Source of the DNA: Pseudomonadota bacterium
Lineage (GTDB): Bacteria; Pseudomonadota; Gammaproteobacteria; Xanthomonadales; Rhodanobacteraceae
Length of the DNA: 7,934 nt
Reading direction: 5' to 3'
Assembly: GCA_025351555.1 (NCBI GenBank)
Contig: JANXVS010000186.1
Span: forward strand, 1 to 7,934
Shown here: positions 1-7,172 of the stretch, in pieces
How positions within the stretch are numbered: the first letter of the stretch is position 1
Layout of the letters: each line of letters begins with the position of its first letter
Notes under the pieces: generated by a model
Databases searched by the model: none
What the model saw: only the letters and a program-made list of their open reading frames with translations
What the model was told of the DNA's origin: nothing
Position numbers and translations under genes: made by a program

Positions 1-151
1 AGCTGAGATATGGGATGTCGAAATTGAGCCAGGGCCATGCCAACTCGGCGGCGATGAACGCGCCGACAGCCATGCCGACGATGCCCCAGACGAGGGTGGC
101 GACGGTAAACTGCCGTATTACCTTGTCGTTGTAAGTCAGTGAAGTATCCAT
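1..151 (-). CDS. ccoN: Cytochrome cbb3 oxidase subunit I, N-terminus (partial)
   Basis: The first 50 codons of a gene that runs off the left edge. The translation begins [20 protein letters not shown] and continues into a hydrophobic helix rich in W, G, V and A, then [16 protein letters not shown]. This is the recognisable start of CcoN, the heme-copper catalytic subunit of cbb3-type cytochrome c oxidase in the inner membrane. The enzyme reduces O2 to water with electrons from c-type cytochromes and has high oxygen affinity. The heme and copper ligands lie outside the window, so a CcoN/CcoO fusion cannot be excluded. The ATG at 151 is chosen because GGAG (160-157) lies 5 nt upstream. An FNR-type box at 206-219 is placed to activate it, as is usual for cbb3 operons. 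Confidence 0.85.
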   Translation of the reverse strand, partial: MDTSLTYNDKVIRQFTVATLVWGIVGMAVGAFIAAELAWPWLNFDIPYLS

Positions 152-205
152 GCGTGCTCCGAATGCCAAGCGTGGTGAGTTTCAGCGAACCAGCTCGCGC
201 TGCGT

Positions 206-219
206 TTGATCGAAGTCAA
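206..219 (-). promoter_or_regulatory. FNR/ANR-type box, ccoN promoter
   Basis: TTGATCGAAGTCAA matches the FNR/ANR consensus TTGAT-N4-ATCAA at 9 of 10 defined positions. If the centre (212.5) is at -41.5, as in class II FNR-activated promoters, transcription of ccoN would start near 171 with a leader of about 20 nt. The expected -10 position (183-178, read on the minus strand) is GAAACT, a 3/6 match to TATAAT. The box is visible; the start site is inferred. Confidence 0.7.
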
Positions 220-300
220 TTCCGCGGCAATCGTCCGGCTTGCGCCGATCGGTGCGCGCACGCGCGCAGCGCCTGAGACAATGGGATTGAAACAACGGGA

Positions 301-314
301 TTGATCCAGATCAG
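301..314 (+). promoter_or_regulatory. FNR/ANR-type box, P-type ATPase promoter
   Basis: TTGATCCAGATCAG is an FNR-type palindrome with one mismatch in the right arm. Exactly 22 bp downstream, at 337-342, lies TAAGGT, the spacing expected between a box centred at -41.5 and the -10 hexamer. The inferred start is near 349, giving an 84-nt leader before the ATG at 433. The box and its downstream elements resemble those before the phosphotransacetylase gene at 3408-3448, so the two promoters look built alike. Confidence 0.65.
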
Positions 315-432
315 TCGTGACTGCTTGGCTGCAGGTTAAGGTGCATCGGACGAGACGTCGGTCGCATGCGCGCAGCGGCCGTATCGCTGCGCTAATCAAG
401 TGTGTAGAACGCGCAGTTCTGGAGATTGCTGG

Positions 433-2967
433 ATGAGTTCGCTGAAACCGCTGCGACCCGGAAACCTGATTGGCCTGGATCCGCAAGAAGCCGCTCGCCG
501 TCTTGCCGAGCACGGTCCAAACCTCCTGCCGGGTGGAGTGCCCAAGTCCCTGTTCGCCATCGTCGTCGGTGTGGTGGTCGAGCCGATGTTCCTGATGCTG
601 CTGGTCGCCGGCGGTCTCTACCTTGCGCTGGGGGATCGCGCAGAAGCTGCGTTTCTGCTGTCCTTCGTGTTTGTCGTCATCGGCATCACCCTGGCCCAGG
701 AACGCAAGACGCAACGCGCGCTGGAGTCATTGCGCGACTTGTCCGCTCCGCGTGCCCTGGTAATCCGCGGCGGAGAAGAAATCCGCATTCCCGGCCGCGA
801 TGTAGTCGTCGGCGATCTGCTGGTATTGCATGAAGGAGACCGTATCGCTGCCGACGCCGCGTTACTGGATGGCCATCTGGACGTGAACGAATCGCTGCTG
901 TCCGGCGAAGCCATGCCGGTAACCAAGCTGCCGGGGAAAGATACGGGGCTGCTTTTCGCCAGCACCGTCGTAACCAAGGGAGTCGGCACGGCCGAAGTAT
1001 CCGCCACCGCGACGGCCACGGCGGTCGGGCGCATTGGCCAGGCGCTAGCCTCCACGGTAGAGGCCGTTTCAGCGCTGCAACTAGGCTCGCGCAAGCTGAT
1101 CCGCAACCTGACGGTCGGCGGCCTGCTGCTCGCCACCGCGTATTGCCTGCTCAGCTGGCTCTGGGATGGACACACATTCCTGGAAAGCGTGCTTTCCGGA
1201 ATCGCCCTCACCATGGCGATTCTGCCGGAAGAGATCCCGGTCATTCTCACGGTGTTTCTGGCGCTTGGCGCGTGGCGGATCTCCAAGCACAAGGTGCTGA
1301 CCCGGCGCGTGCCCGCCGTGGAAGCGCTCGGCGCGATTTCCGTGCTGGCGGTCGACAAGACCGGCACGCTGACCCAAAACCGCATGCAGGTCGCGGAGCT
1401 GGCCACCGCCGCTGAGATATTCCGCGACGCAGGCGCCGAGGATTTGCCCGAATCGTTTCACGAGCTCACCGAGTTCGCGATGCTGGCGACACCGCTCGAT
1501 CCGTTCGATCCGATGGAAAAAGCGATCCAAAGCTTCGGGCTGCGCTGGCTTACGGGTACCGAGCATGTGCACGCGGAACTGGCTGCCGAATTCGAGTACG
1601 GTCTGTCCAGCGACATCCTCGCCATGACCCGTGTCTTCCACGGCAAGTCGCCGACGCAGCACCTGCTCGCGACCAAGGGCGCACCGGAGGCGGTGATCGA
1701 TCTGTGCCACCTCGCGGCCGCCGAGTGCGAGGCGATCCTGCGCCAGGTCGAAGCGATGGCCGAACGCGGTCTGCGTGTGCTCGGCGTGGCCCGCGGCGAA
1801 TGGCAGGGCACGCAGCCGCCGCAAAGCCAGCACGATTTCGATTTCCGTTTTCTCGGGCTGATCGGGTTTGTCGACCCGCCGCGTGCGGATGTGCCCGCCG
1901 CGATCGCCGAGTGTCGCGCCGCCGGCGTACGCATCATCATGCTGACCGGCGATCATCCGGCAACGGCGCGCGCGATCGCGCGCCAGGTTGGCTTGAGCGA
2001 GCGTCCCGAGGTCATCACCGGACCGGAAATCGCGACGCTGAGCGATGCGGCCTTGCGCGAGCGCTTGCGCCACATCGATCTGTGCGCACGATTGCAACCG
2101 GTACAAAAGCTGCGCCTGGTGCAGATGCTGCGGCAAGACGGCGACGTCGTAGCGATGACCGGTGATGGCGTCAACGATGCGCCGGCGCTCAAGGCCGCCG
2201 ATGTCGGCATCGCCATGGGCGAACGCGGCACCGATGTGGCGCGCGAAGCCGCCGCTCTGGTCCTGCTCGACGACAGCTTCGCCAGCATTGTCGCCGCGAT
2301 CCGCCAGGGCCGGCGGATCTACGACAACATCACCAAGGCCACCCGCTTCGTGTTCGCCGTGCACATGCCGATCATCGCGCTGGCGCTGGTGCCGACTCTG
2401 CTGCATTGGCCGGTATTGCTGATGCCGGTGCACATCGTGCTGCTGGAGTTGCTGATCGATCCGGCGTGTTCCATCGTGTTCGAGGCAGAACCCGAATCCA
2501 CCGACATCATGACCCGTCCGCCGCGCGCGCGATCGGAATCACCGTTTGCCAGCGCAAATCTCAAGTATGCGGTAACTCAGGGCGTAGGGTTTGCGTGCAT
2601 CCTGCTGCTGGGATATGGCCTGATGCTCAACCAGGGGACGGACTTTCCACAAAGCCGTACCGCGGTATTCATCGCGTTGTTGCTCGGCGTGTTCCTGCTG
2701 ACACTGGCCAATCGCGACCTGTCGCGTTCCCTGCTGGCGCGCAATGCGGCAAAAAATCCCTGGGTGCCACGCATGTTTGGCGGAGTGGTGGCGATGCTGG
2801 CCGTGGTAATCGGCGTTCCGTTTTTCAGACACGTGATGGGACTCGCAGTCCCGAATGCTGCAGCGCTGGCCTTTGCCGCATTGATGCTTGCCGTCTCGAT
2901 CGTTTGGCTGGAAGGATTGCGCCGGATGGTGTGGCGCTTCAGGCACAGCCTGGCAGGTTCAGGGTGA
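433..2967 (+). CDS. Cation-transporting P-type ATPase
   Basis: An 844-residue inner-membrane ion pump that couples ATP hydrolysis to cation transport. The order is complete for a P2/P3-type pump: an N-terminal cation-ATPase domain (about 14-35), M1-M2 (about 42-88), an actuator domain with SGEA at 157-160 (SGE in place of the usual TGE), M3-M4 with PEEIPV at 265-270, and phosphorylation motif DKTGTLT with acceptor D308. Nucleotide-binding KGAPE is at 415-419, TGD at 505-507, the TGDGVNDAP hinge at 576-584, then the C-terminal membrane block. There is no N-terminal heavy-metal (CxxC) domain and no CPC motif in M4, so a Cu/Zn/Cd pump is unlikely. The ion is not identifiable; H+, Ca2+ and Mg2+ remain possible. 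The ATG at 433 is preferred over an in-frame GTG at 400 because GGAG (421-424) lies 8 nt upstream and the N-terminus then fits the family. Confidence 0.93.
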   Translation: MSSLKPLRPGNLIGLDPQEAARRLAEHGPNLLPGGVPKSLFAIVVGVVVEPMFLMLLVAGGLYLALGDRAEAAFLLSFVFVVIGITLAQERKTQRALESLRDLSAPRALVIRGGEEIRIPGRDVVVGDLLVLHEGDRIAADAALLDGHLDVNESLLSGEAMPVTKLPGKDTGLLFASTVVTKGVGTAEVSATATATAVGRIGQALASTVEAVSALQLGSRKLIRNLTVGGLLLATAYCLLSWLWDGHTFLESVLSGIALTMAILPEEIPVILTVFLALGAWRISKHKVLTRRVPAVEALGAISVLAVDKTGTLTQNRMQVAELATAAEIFRDAGAEDLPESFHELTEFAMLATPLDPFDPMEKAIQSFGLRWLTGTEHVHAELAAEFEYGLSSDILAMTRVFHGKSPTQHLLATKGAPEAVIDLCHLAAAECEAILRQVEAMAERGLRVLGVARGEWQGTQPPQSQHDFDFRFLGLIGFVDPPRADVPAAIAECRAAGVRIIMLTGDHPATARAIARQVGLSERPEVITGPEIATLSDAALRERLRHIDLCARLQPVQKLRLVQMLRQDGDVVAMTGDGVNDAPALKAADVGIAMGERGTDVAREAAALVLLDDSFASIVAAIRQGRRIYDNITKATRFVFAVHMPIIALALVPTLLHWPVLLMPVHIVLLELLIDPACSIVFEAEPESTDIMTRPPRARSESPFASANLKYAVTQGVGFACILLLGYGLMLNQGTDFPQSRTAVFIALLLGVFLLTLANRDLSRSLLARNAAKNPWVPRMFGGVVAMLAVVIGVPFFRHVMGLAVPNAAALAFAALMLAVSIVWLEGLRRMVWRFRHSLAGSG

Positions 2968-3342
2968 TACACGCGCCGGATTGCCAGTGACCGCGATCGT
3001 TCCTTTCAATGCAGGAAAGGTCCAATTTATCGTGTAGGTCCCATCAGCCAGCCTGCCGAAATTGATGGTGCGCTGATAAAGCTTGTCGGCTGGCGGCGGG
3101 TTGGTACACATATATCCTGCCACGCCTTGGGTGACCGTGATCACCATCCCCTGAATGCTGAATGTCGGTTCGGCACTGTTTGCAGTAAGCGTGCAAGACG
3201 GGATCAAGCCCGACACGTGCGCCACGACTTCGTGTTTGGCGTTCTGCGAGATTGTCAGATGCGGAGCGGACTGTGCCGCGCACGTTGCCGACAGCAGACA
3301 GGCCAAGGGAAACAGCGACAAGCCTGAATTCCCCAAGCGCAT
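2959..3342 (-). CDS. Small secreted protein, function unknown
   Basis: A 127-residue protein I do not recognise. It has a clear Sec signal peptide: R2, a hydrophobic core about 8-22, and probable cleavage after CAA (23). The mature part is about 104 residues, rich in T, S, V and I, with two cysteines (C50 and C79) that could form a disulfide. Its C-terminal half includes LADGTYTINWTFP, which suggests a small beta-sandwich fold exported to the periplasm or outside. The ATG at 3342 has GGAG (3353-3350) 7 nt upstream. Its stop codon lies 9 bp inside the convergent ATPase gene. The box at 3408-3421 lies upstream in the shared divergent region and might also serve this gene, but its -10 spacing favours the gene on the other side. 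The signal peptide and ribosome binding site argue that it is real. Confidence 0.75.
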   Translation of the reverse strand: MRLGNSGLSLFPLACLLSATCAAQSAPHLTISQNAKHEVVAHVSGLIPSCTLTANSAEPTFSIQGMVITVTQGVAGYMCTNPPPADKLYQRTINFGRLADGTYTINWTFPALKGTIAVTGNPARVSP

Positions 3343-3407
3343 GGTTGGACTCCGTATACACTGGTTGCAGGAGTGTGCAGTTTCGCACGCGTCGGGTGAG
3401 ACATGGA

Positions 3408-3421
3408 TTGATCCAGGTCAG
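3408..3421 (+). promoter_or_regulatory. FNR/ANR-type box, pta promoter
   Basis: TTGATCCAGGTCAG is nearly identical to the box before the ATPase gene. A TAAGCT hexamer follows at 3443-3448, 21 bp downstream, close to the class II FNR spacing, and TATAAG follows at 3450-3455 as an alternative -10. With the centre at -41.5, transcription would start near 3456, about 25 nt before the GTG at 3481. The site sits between divergent genes, so an effect on the secreted-protein gene is possible. Confidence 0.6.
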
Positions 3422-3480
3422 GTTTGCCTGGCCGTCGCAGGCTAAGCTGTATAAGTGACTGAAGATCGACGAGGACTACC

Positions 3481-4449
3481 GTGAACGACATACCGGTTCA
3501 CCCGGAAAAAAGCGCGATCCCCGAGCAGACGCATCCGCCGGGGAAACATGGCGGATACGAGCGCCTGCTCGCGGCGTGCAAATCGCGGCCGCCGGTGCGC
3601 ATGGCCATCGTGCATCCGTGCAGTGTCGAGGCGCTCGAGGCGGCACTGGAAGCGCGCGACAACGGCTTGATCGTGCCCGTCCTGGTCGGCCCTGAAGCGC
3701 GGATCCGCGCACTGGCCAAAGACGCCGCGCTGAATCTGGGTGGCATCGAAATCGTCACAACCGAGCACAGTCACGCCTCGGCGGAAACCGCGGTCGCGCT
3801 TGCACGCAACGGCCGCGTCGCTGCGCTGATGAAGGGCAGCCTGCATACCGACGAACTATTGCATGCCGTGCTCGACAAGGCGACGGGACTGCGCACGGAG
3901 CGACACCTGAGCCATGTGTTTTTGATGGACGTGCCGACCTACCCGCGCCCGCTCATGATCACCGACGCCGCGGTCAATATCTATCCGACCCTCGCCGACA
4001 AACGCGACATTGTGCAAAATGCAATCGACTTGGCGCACCGCATCGGCATTGCCGAGCCGCGCGTGGCGATCCTGTCCGCCGTGGAAACCGTCAATCCCGA
4101 TATCAAATCGACGATCGACGCTGCGGCGTTGTGCAAGATGGCCGAGCGCGGTCAGATTCAAGGCGGAAAACTCGACGGCCCGCTCGCCTTGGACAACGCG
4201 GTGAGTCCGGATGCCGCGCGCATGAAGGGGATCAGCTCGGGCGTCGCTGGAGTTGCCGATATCCTCGTCGTGCCGGACCTGGAAGCCGGCAATATGCTGG
4301 TGAAGCAGCTGACCTTCCTGGCCGATGCCGATTCAGCCGGGATCGTGCTCGGTGCGCGCGTGCCGATCGTTCTGGCCAGCCGCGCGGACAGCGTGCGCAA
4401 TCGACTGGCCTCGGTGGCGCTTGGCGTGTTGTTGACCCAGCCGGCATGA
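3481..4449 (+). CDS. Phosphate acetyl/butyryltransferase (short Pta)
   Basis: A 322-residue cytosolic enzyme of the PTA_PTB family, which interconverts acyl-CoA plus phosphate with acyl-phosphate plus CoA. The family core is clear: AIVHPCSVEALEAAL near residue 43, MKGSLHTDELL in the middle, and the C-terminal signature GPLALDNAVS, ISSGVAGVADILVVPDLEAG, NMLVKQLTFLADADSAGIVLG. It lacks the N-terminal extra domain of long E. coli-type Pta and matches the short form that is usually paired with an acetate/propionate kinase. The start is GTG, with GAGGA (3471-3475) 5 nt upstream; the next in-frame ATG is about 40 codons in and would cut the fold. The stop overlaps the start of the acetate kinase remnant in ATGA, so the pair was once co-translated. 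The reaction would supply acetyl-phosphate or, with a kinase, ATP during fermentation. Acetyl versus butyryl specificity cannot be told. Confidence 0.9.
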   Translation: MNDIPVHPEKSAIPEQTHPPGKHGGYERLLAACKSRPPVRMAIVHPCSVEALEAALEARDNGLIVPVLVGPEARIRALAKDAALNLGGIEIVTTEHSHASAETAVALARNGRVAALMKGSLHTDELLHAVLDKATGLRTERHLSHVFLMDVPTYPRPLMITDAAVNIYPTLADKRDIVQNAIDLAHRIGIAEPRVAILSAVETVNPDIKSTIDAAALCKMAERGQIQGGKLDGPLALDNAVSPDAARMKGISSGVAGVADILVVPDLEAGNMLVKQLTFLADADSAGIVLGARVPIVLASRADSVRNRLASVALGVLLTQPA

Positions 4450-4816
4450 ACCCTGCGATTCTCCAGGTCAATGCTGGCTCGTCGAGCCTGAAGTTCGCCA
4501 TTTACGCCGATGGCGCAGCACCGCTATCCTCGCAAGAGACGAGGTCGCAGGACTGACGGGGTTGCCGGGCGGCGCGCCGCGTTTGCAGGCAAGTTGCGAG
4601 AGTGGGCTGCCACCAAGCGAACACTCACCGGAGTGGCGAATCCGACCGACGCCTTGCAAGTTGTGCTGGACTGGATCGCAACGCAATTTCCACAGGGATG
4701 CTTCCGTACCGGTATTTGCGCTTGCAACTGATGAGAAAATCGTGATCGCGCGACGTTGCCGATCGCTGCTCGCGGACCGCAGCGCACGCCATGCGGCTCG
4801 AACCATACCTCATTGA
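4446..4816 (+). pseudogene. ackA: Acetate kinase remnant: frameshifted, internally deleted
   Basis: The ATG at 4446 overlaps the pta stop and opens with MNPAILQVNAGSSSLKFAIY, the diagnostic N-terminus of acetate/propionate kinases with the NAGSSSLK motif. That frame stops at 4554-4556. The next homologous piece lies in the +2 frame (about 4519-4600: RDEVAGLTGLPGGAPRLQA) and the following one in the +1 frame (about 4640-4695: ANPTDALQVVLDWIATQF). From about 4706 the +2 frame reads VPVFALATDEKIVIAR and RSLLA, which resembles the extreme C-terminus of AckA (consensus V.VIPTDEE..IAR...LL). About 82 codons of N-terminus are therefore joined to about 25 codons of C-terminus. The central 285 or so codons, including the HRVVHGG and nucleotide-binding regions, are absent. 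Usual length is about 400 residues. It cannot encode an active kinase. It ends inside the convergent cytochrome gene's 3' end. Confidence 0.8.
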
Positions 4817-5454
4817 TTCGGCACCGCCTGCAGGTAGGCCGCAACGTTCTCGATGTTCTCATGCGTGAGTTCGTGCGCCACAGTTTTCATCACGCTGCCT
4901 TCCGGTCGATCGTTGGTTCGCTGAAACACCGTCAACTGTTTGACCAGATAATCGGCATGCTGCCCCGCGATGCGCGGGAAGGTTGCGTTGCCATTGCCCT
5001 CCGGACCATGGCAACTGGCACACGGCGGAATGCCCTTGTCGGGAATGCCGCCGGTGAAAATAGTTTTGCCCGCTGCGATACGCTCGGGCTTGCCTTCGAT
5101 CCGCTGGCGCTCAGGTTTCTCCGCCGCAAAATGCGCGGCCAATTCCTGGATCTGTTTGTCGGTCAGGTTGTGACTTATGCCCCACATATACTCAAAGCCC
5201 GCCGGATCTTGGCGGCTGTGAGCCTTGAACCCGCTGAGTTGCGCGACGACGTACACTTCCTGCTGTCCCGCCAAATTTGGGAAATTGGGCGATTTAGAAT
5301 TTCCAGTTGCCCCATGGCAATTTGAACAGACTTGCAGCGCAAGCGTTTCGCCCGAAACATTCGGATTGGCGATATCGCGCGAGCGCGGTTCGTTTGCGCA
5401 ACCGGCCGCCATGCCGATCATGACTGCCAACAGTGTCAGACGTTGTGTGTTCAT
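4810..5454 (-). CDS. Diheme cytochrome c4-like lipoprotein
   Basis: A 214-residue periplasmic electron carrier. Two heme-binding motifs are visible: CSNCH at 43-47 and CASCH at 145-149, each opening a similar half of about 100 residues, the two-domain plan of cytochrome c4. Likely axial methionines are M90 (GFEYMWGISHNLT) and M189 (GSVMKTVAHELT). The N-terminus is a short hydrophobic signal ending MAAGC, with C19 as a probable lipidation site, so the protein may be membrane-tethered; the lipobox is not ideal. The ATG at 5454 is chosen over the TTG at 5466, which would sit on the Shine-Dalgarno; GGAG (5464-5461) lies 6 nt upstream. Only 55 bp separate it from the cytochrome-porin gene upstream on the same strand, so they are probably one transcript. 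It would accept electrons from that protein and pass them to an oxidase such as cbb3. Confidence 0.9.
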   Translation of the reverse strand: MNTQRLTLLAVMIGMAAGCANEPRSRDIANPNVSGETLALQVCSNCHGATGNSKSPNFPNLAGQQEVYVVAQLSGFKAHSRQDPAGFEYMWGISHNLTDKQIQELAAHFAAEKPERQRIEGKPERIAAGKTIFTGGIPDKGIPPCASCHGPEGNGNATFPRIAGQHADYLVKQLTVFQRTNDRPEGSVMKTVAHELTHENIENVAAYLQAVPNQ

Positions 5455-5509
5455 GCCGCTCTCCAAGAACCTGTCGTGTATCTATCGCAAGATGCGTTGC
5501 GGCGAGAAA

Positions 5510-6931
5510 TCAGTACGCGCCCCAGACATAGAAGAACAGCGAGTTGTTGTCGCTGGCATTGCGCCCGAATCCGTCGTAATTGTGCGAAGCACCGTTGTAC
5601 TTGTCGTAAACGGTGTACTGCAAGCCCAGGCGAATATTCTGGATCGGCGTCCAGAACGCCTCGGAAGTCCAGCCACGTACTGCCGGATTTCCCGAAATGT
5701 TGCCCTGGACGCGGGTCGGATCGTACAGCGCCGAGTCGGAGGTGCCGGTCTGGTTGAAGAACGCGAGGCTGGTTCCATACTTGGCTTCATAGATATAACT
5801 TCCCTTCGCACGGAACACATTCACCTTGTCGCTGGCGTTGGTGTTCGGCAGCGGATCGCCGTTGATGTCCGCCACCGGCTGGTCGGCGAGGAAACCGGGA
5901 ACGCGATGGCGGTCACGCGTGTAGGCTAGCTGCACCGTGACGGTGTGCGGATCGAGCAGATACTGGTATTGCGAATCGACGCCGATATCGCGGAAATGAT
6001 GAACGCTGCTCAGGTCTGATGTGTCCAGTGGATCGTCGAAGACGTCGGCGATCATGCCTGACGTACCGACCATGATGTTGTGCGGTCCCCACTCGTGCGT
6101 CAGCGTCGCACGCCAATACGGATTGGTTCCCTTCAACTTGGTCTTGTCACCTTCAGCCACCCCGGCGCTCATGAACGACGCCACGCCCTTCGCCGTGCGA
6201 TAGCCACCCACTTCGACATACAGCATCTGGTTCCAGTAAGCGTATGCGGTGAGGCCAGCGATGTTGCCGCCCGCGGCCAAACCTGGATACGGCGCGTTGC
6301 CGTCAATGAAGCGGCTGCTTGTGGGACTCGGCACCGGCACATACTGCATCCATGCCGCGGCGGTGTTCCACACATCCGACACGGAAGGATTGTTGTTCGC
6401 GCTGATGCCCCAGATCAAGTCGTGGCTGGCATCGATCGAGCGATCGGCGTAGCGGATATCCATGTTGTCCGCACTGGTGTGCCCATGGAACTTGCCGTCG
6501 TCCGACTGGGCCGCGTAGTTGTCGTAGGTTACCTGAAGGAACGCGCCGATGTTGTCGGTGATCTTGCCGGCAGCGAACGCACTTGCGCCTGTGAAAATCA
6601 ACGAGTTGTTCTTCTGAAAATCAGCCTTCGGATCATCGCTCTTGGTCGTGTTGCTTACTTTCGAATCGCTCACCACGGCCATCGCCGAGAACGGCAGTGT
6701 ACGTTCGCCAAGCGTGTACCCGGTAAGCTTGAACAGGCGACCGTAGGGGGTAAGTTCCGGGAACTGCCCGCCCGCATGGCAGGCCTGGCAGTTCTGTCCG
6801 GTTTGCCGATTGAAGGTGGGTAGCGCTGCGGCATAGCTGGGCCACAGCGTCGCCACCACCGCGACCAATGCCAACGCGCGCAGCAGAGCACGCACGATCT
6901 TGCCTGAGAGATGAACGGGAGTTGGACGCAT
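5510..6931 (-). CDS. Cyc2-like fused monoheme cytochrome/outer-membrane porin
   Basis: A 473-residue exported protein. Residues about 12-36 form a Sec signal peptide ending SYAAA. The mature N-terminus carries ALPTFNRQTGQNCQACH, with one heme site at C48-H52, then FPELTPYGRLFKLTGYTL. This arrangement is the hallmark of Cyc2-type proteins. The remaining 400 or so residues have no further cysteine and are rich in alternating aromatic and small residues with Asn/Asp/Gly loops. The chain ends FFYVWGAY with a terminal aromatic, as expected for an outer-membrane beta-barrel. The length matches known Cyc2 proteins, about 400-490 residues. Characterised Cyc2 proteins oxidise extracellular Fe(II) and pass electrons inward. 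Related sequences also occur in bacteria not known to oxidise iron, so the substrate here is unproven. The start ATG has GGAG (6944-6941) 9 nt upstream. Confidence 0.85.
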   Translation of the reverse strand: MRPTPVHLSGKIVRALLRALALVAVVATLWPSYAAALPTFNRQTGQNCQACHAGGQFPELTPYGRLFKLTGYTLGERTLPFSAMAVVSDSKVSNTTKSDDPKADFQKNNSLIFTGASAFAAGKITDNIGAFLQVTYDNYAAQSDDGKFHGHTSADNMDIRYADRSIDASHDLIWGISANNNPSVSDVWNTAAAWMQYVPVPSPTSSRFIDGNAPYPGLAAGGNIAGLTAYAYWNQMLYVEVGGYRTAKGVASFMSAGVAEGDKTKLKGTNPYWRATLTHEWGPHNIMVGTSGMIADVFDDPLDTSDLSSVHHFRDIGVDSQYQYLLDPHTVTVQLAYTRDRHRVPGFLADQPVADINGDPLPNTNASDKVNVFRAKGSYIYEAKYGTSLAFFNQTGTSDSALYDPTRVQGNISGNPAVRGWTSEAFWTPIQNIRLGLQYTVYDKYNGASHNYDGFGRNASDNNSLFFYVWGAY

Positions 6932-6935
6932 ATGC

Positions 6936-7172
6936 TTACTCTCCGAAAAGCGAATTGTGGGTCTCTATCGGTCTGGTGCAATACTCAACCGGACTTTCAA
7001 AGCGGACTGAAGAATTCCAATTATGAGCGTACTCTGTCTGTGCGCTACCGCACGCACCAAGCACTGAAGTGCGCACGCGACAAGCCAACGATCGGAGCGG
7101 TTTGCCGATGAAGATCGGATGGCGCTGGGGGGCGAAAAAATATTCCCACCCATTGTTCAGATTGTCGTTCAT
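6936..7172 (-). CDS. Possible small leader ORF upstream of cytochrome-porin
   Basis: A 78-codon frame starting MNDNLNNGWEYFFAPQRHPI, with no family that I recognise. In its favour, GAGG (7182-7179) lies 6 nt before the ATG, an ideal Shine-Dalgarno, and the stop lies 4 bp before the cytochrome-porin start. The perfect FNR-type box at 7230-7243 would start a transcript near 7195, only 23 nt ahead of this ATG, the same short leader seen at three other boxes here. Against it, the second half has ordinary, non-conserved-looking composition with four scattered cysteines and no domain. It could be a real small gene, a translated leader controlling the porin, or just a 5' untranslated region. Confidence 0.35.
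   Translation of the reverse strand: MNDNLNNGWEYFFAPQRHPIFIGKPLRSLACRVRTSVLGACGSAQTEYAHNWNSSVRFESPVEYCTRPIETHNSLFGE

Noticed and set aside
1081..2433. A 450-codon open frame on the minus strand inside the ATPase gene
   Set aside because: It is antisense to a gene with all P-type ATPase motifs, has low-complexity Arg/Gln/His/Asp-rich composition, and shows no domain. It is a GC-rich shadow frame.
3002..3020. CCTTTC/GAAAGG stem that could terminate the ATPase transcript
   Set aside because: Only 6 bp, no T-run follows, and it lies inside the secreted-protein coding region. Not enough for a terminator call.
4777..4796. CCGCA/TGCGG hairpin after the diheme cytochrome gene as its terminator
   Set aside because: A 5-bp stem with a 10-nt loop and no U-tract is within chance for such GC-rich sequence.
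6080..6823. A 247-codon open frame on the plus strand opposite the cytochrome-porin
   Set aside because: Composition is rich in R, V, A and H with no motif or good ribosome binding site, while the opposite strand has a signal peptide, heme motif and barrel pattern.
7095..7172. Resemblance of the small frame's WEYFFAPQRHPIFIG to the start of NnrS-type heme-copper membrane proteins
   Set aside because: The likeness is short and from memory, and no membrane helices follow in the frame.
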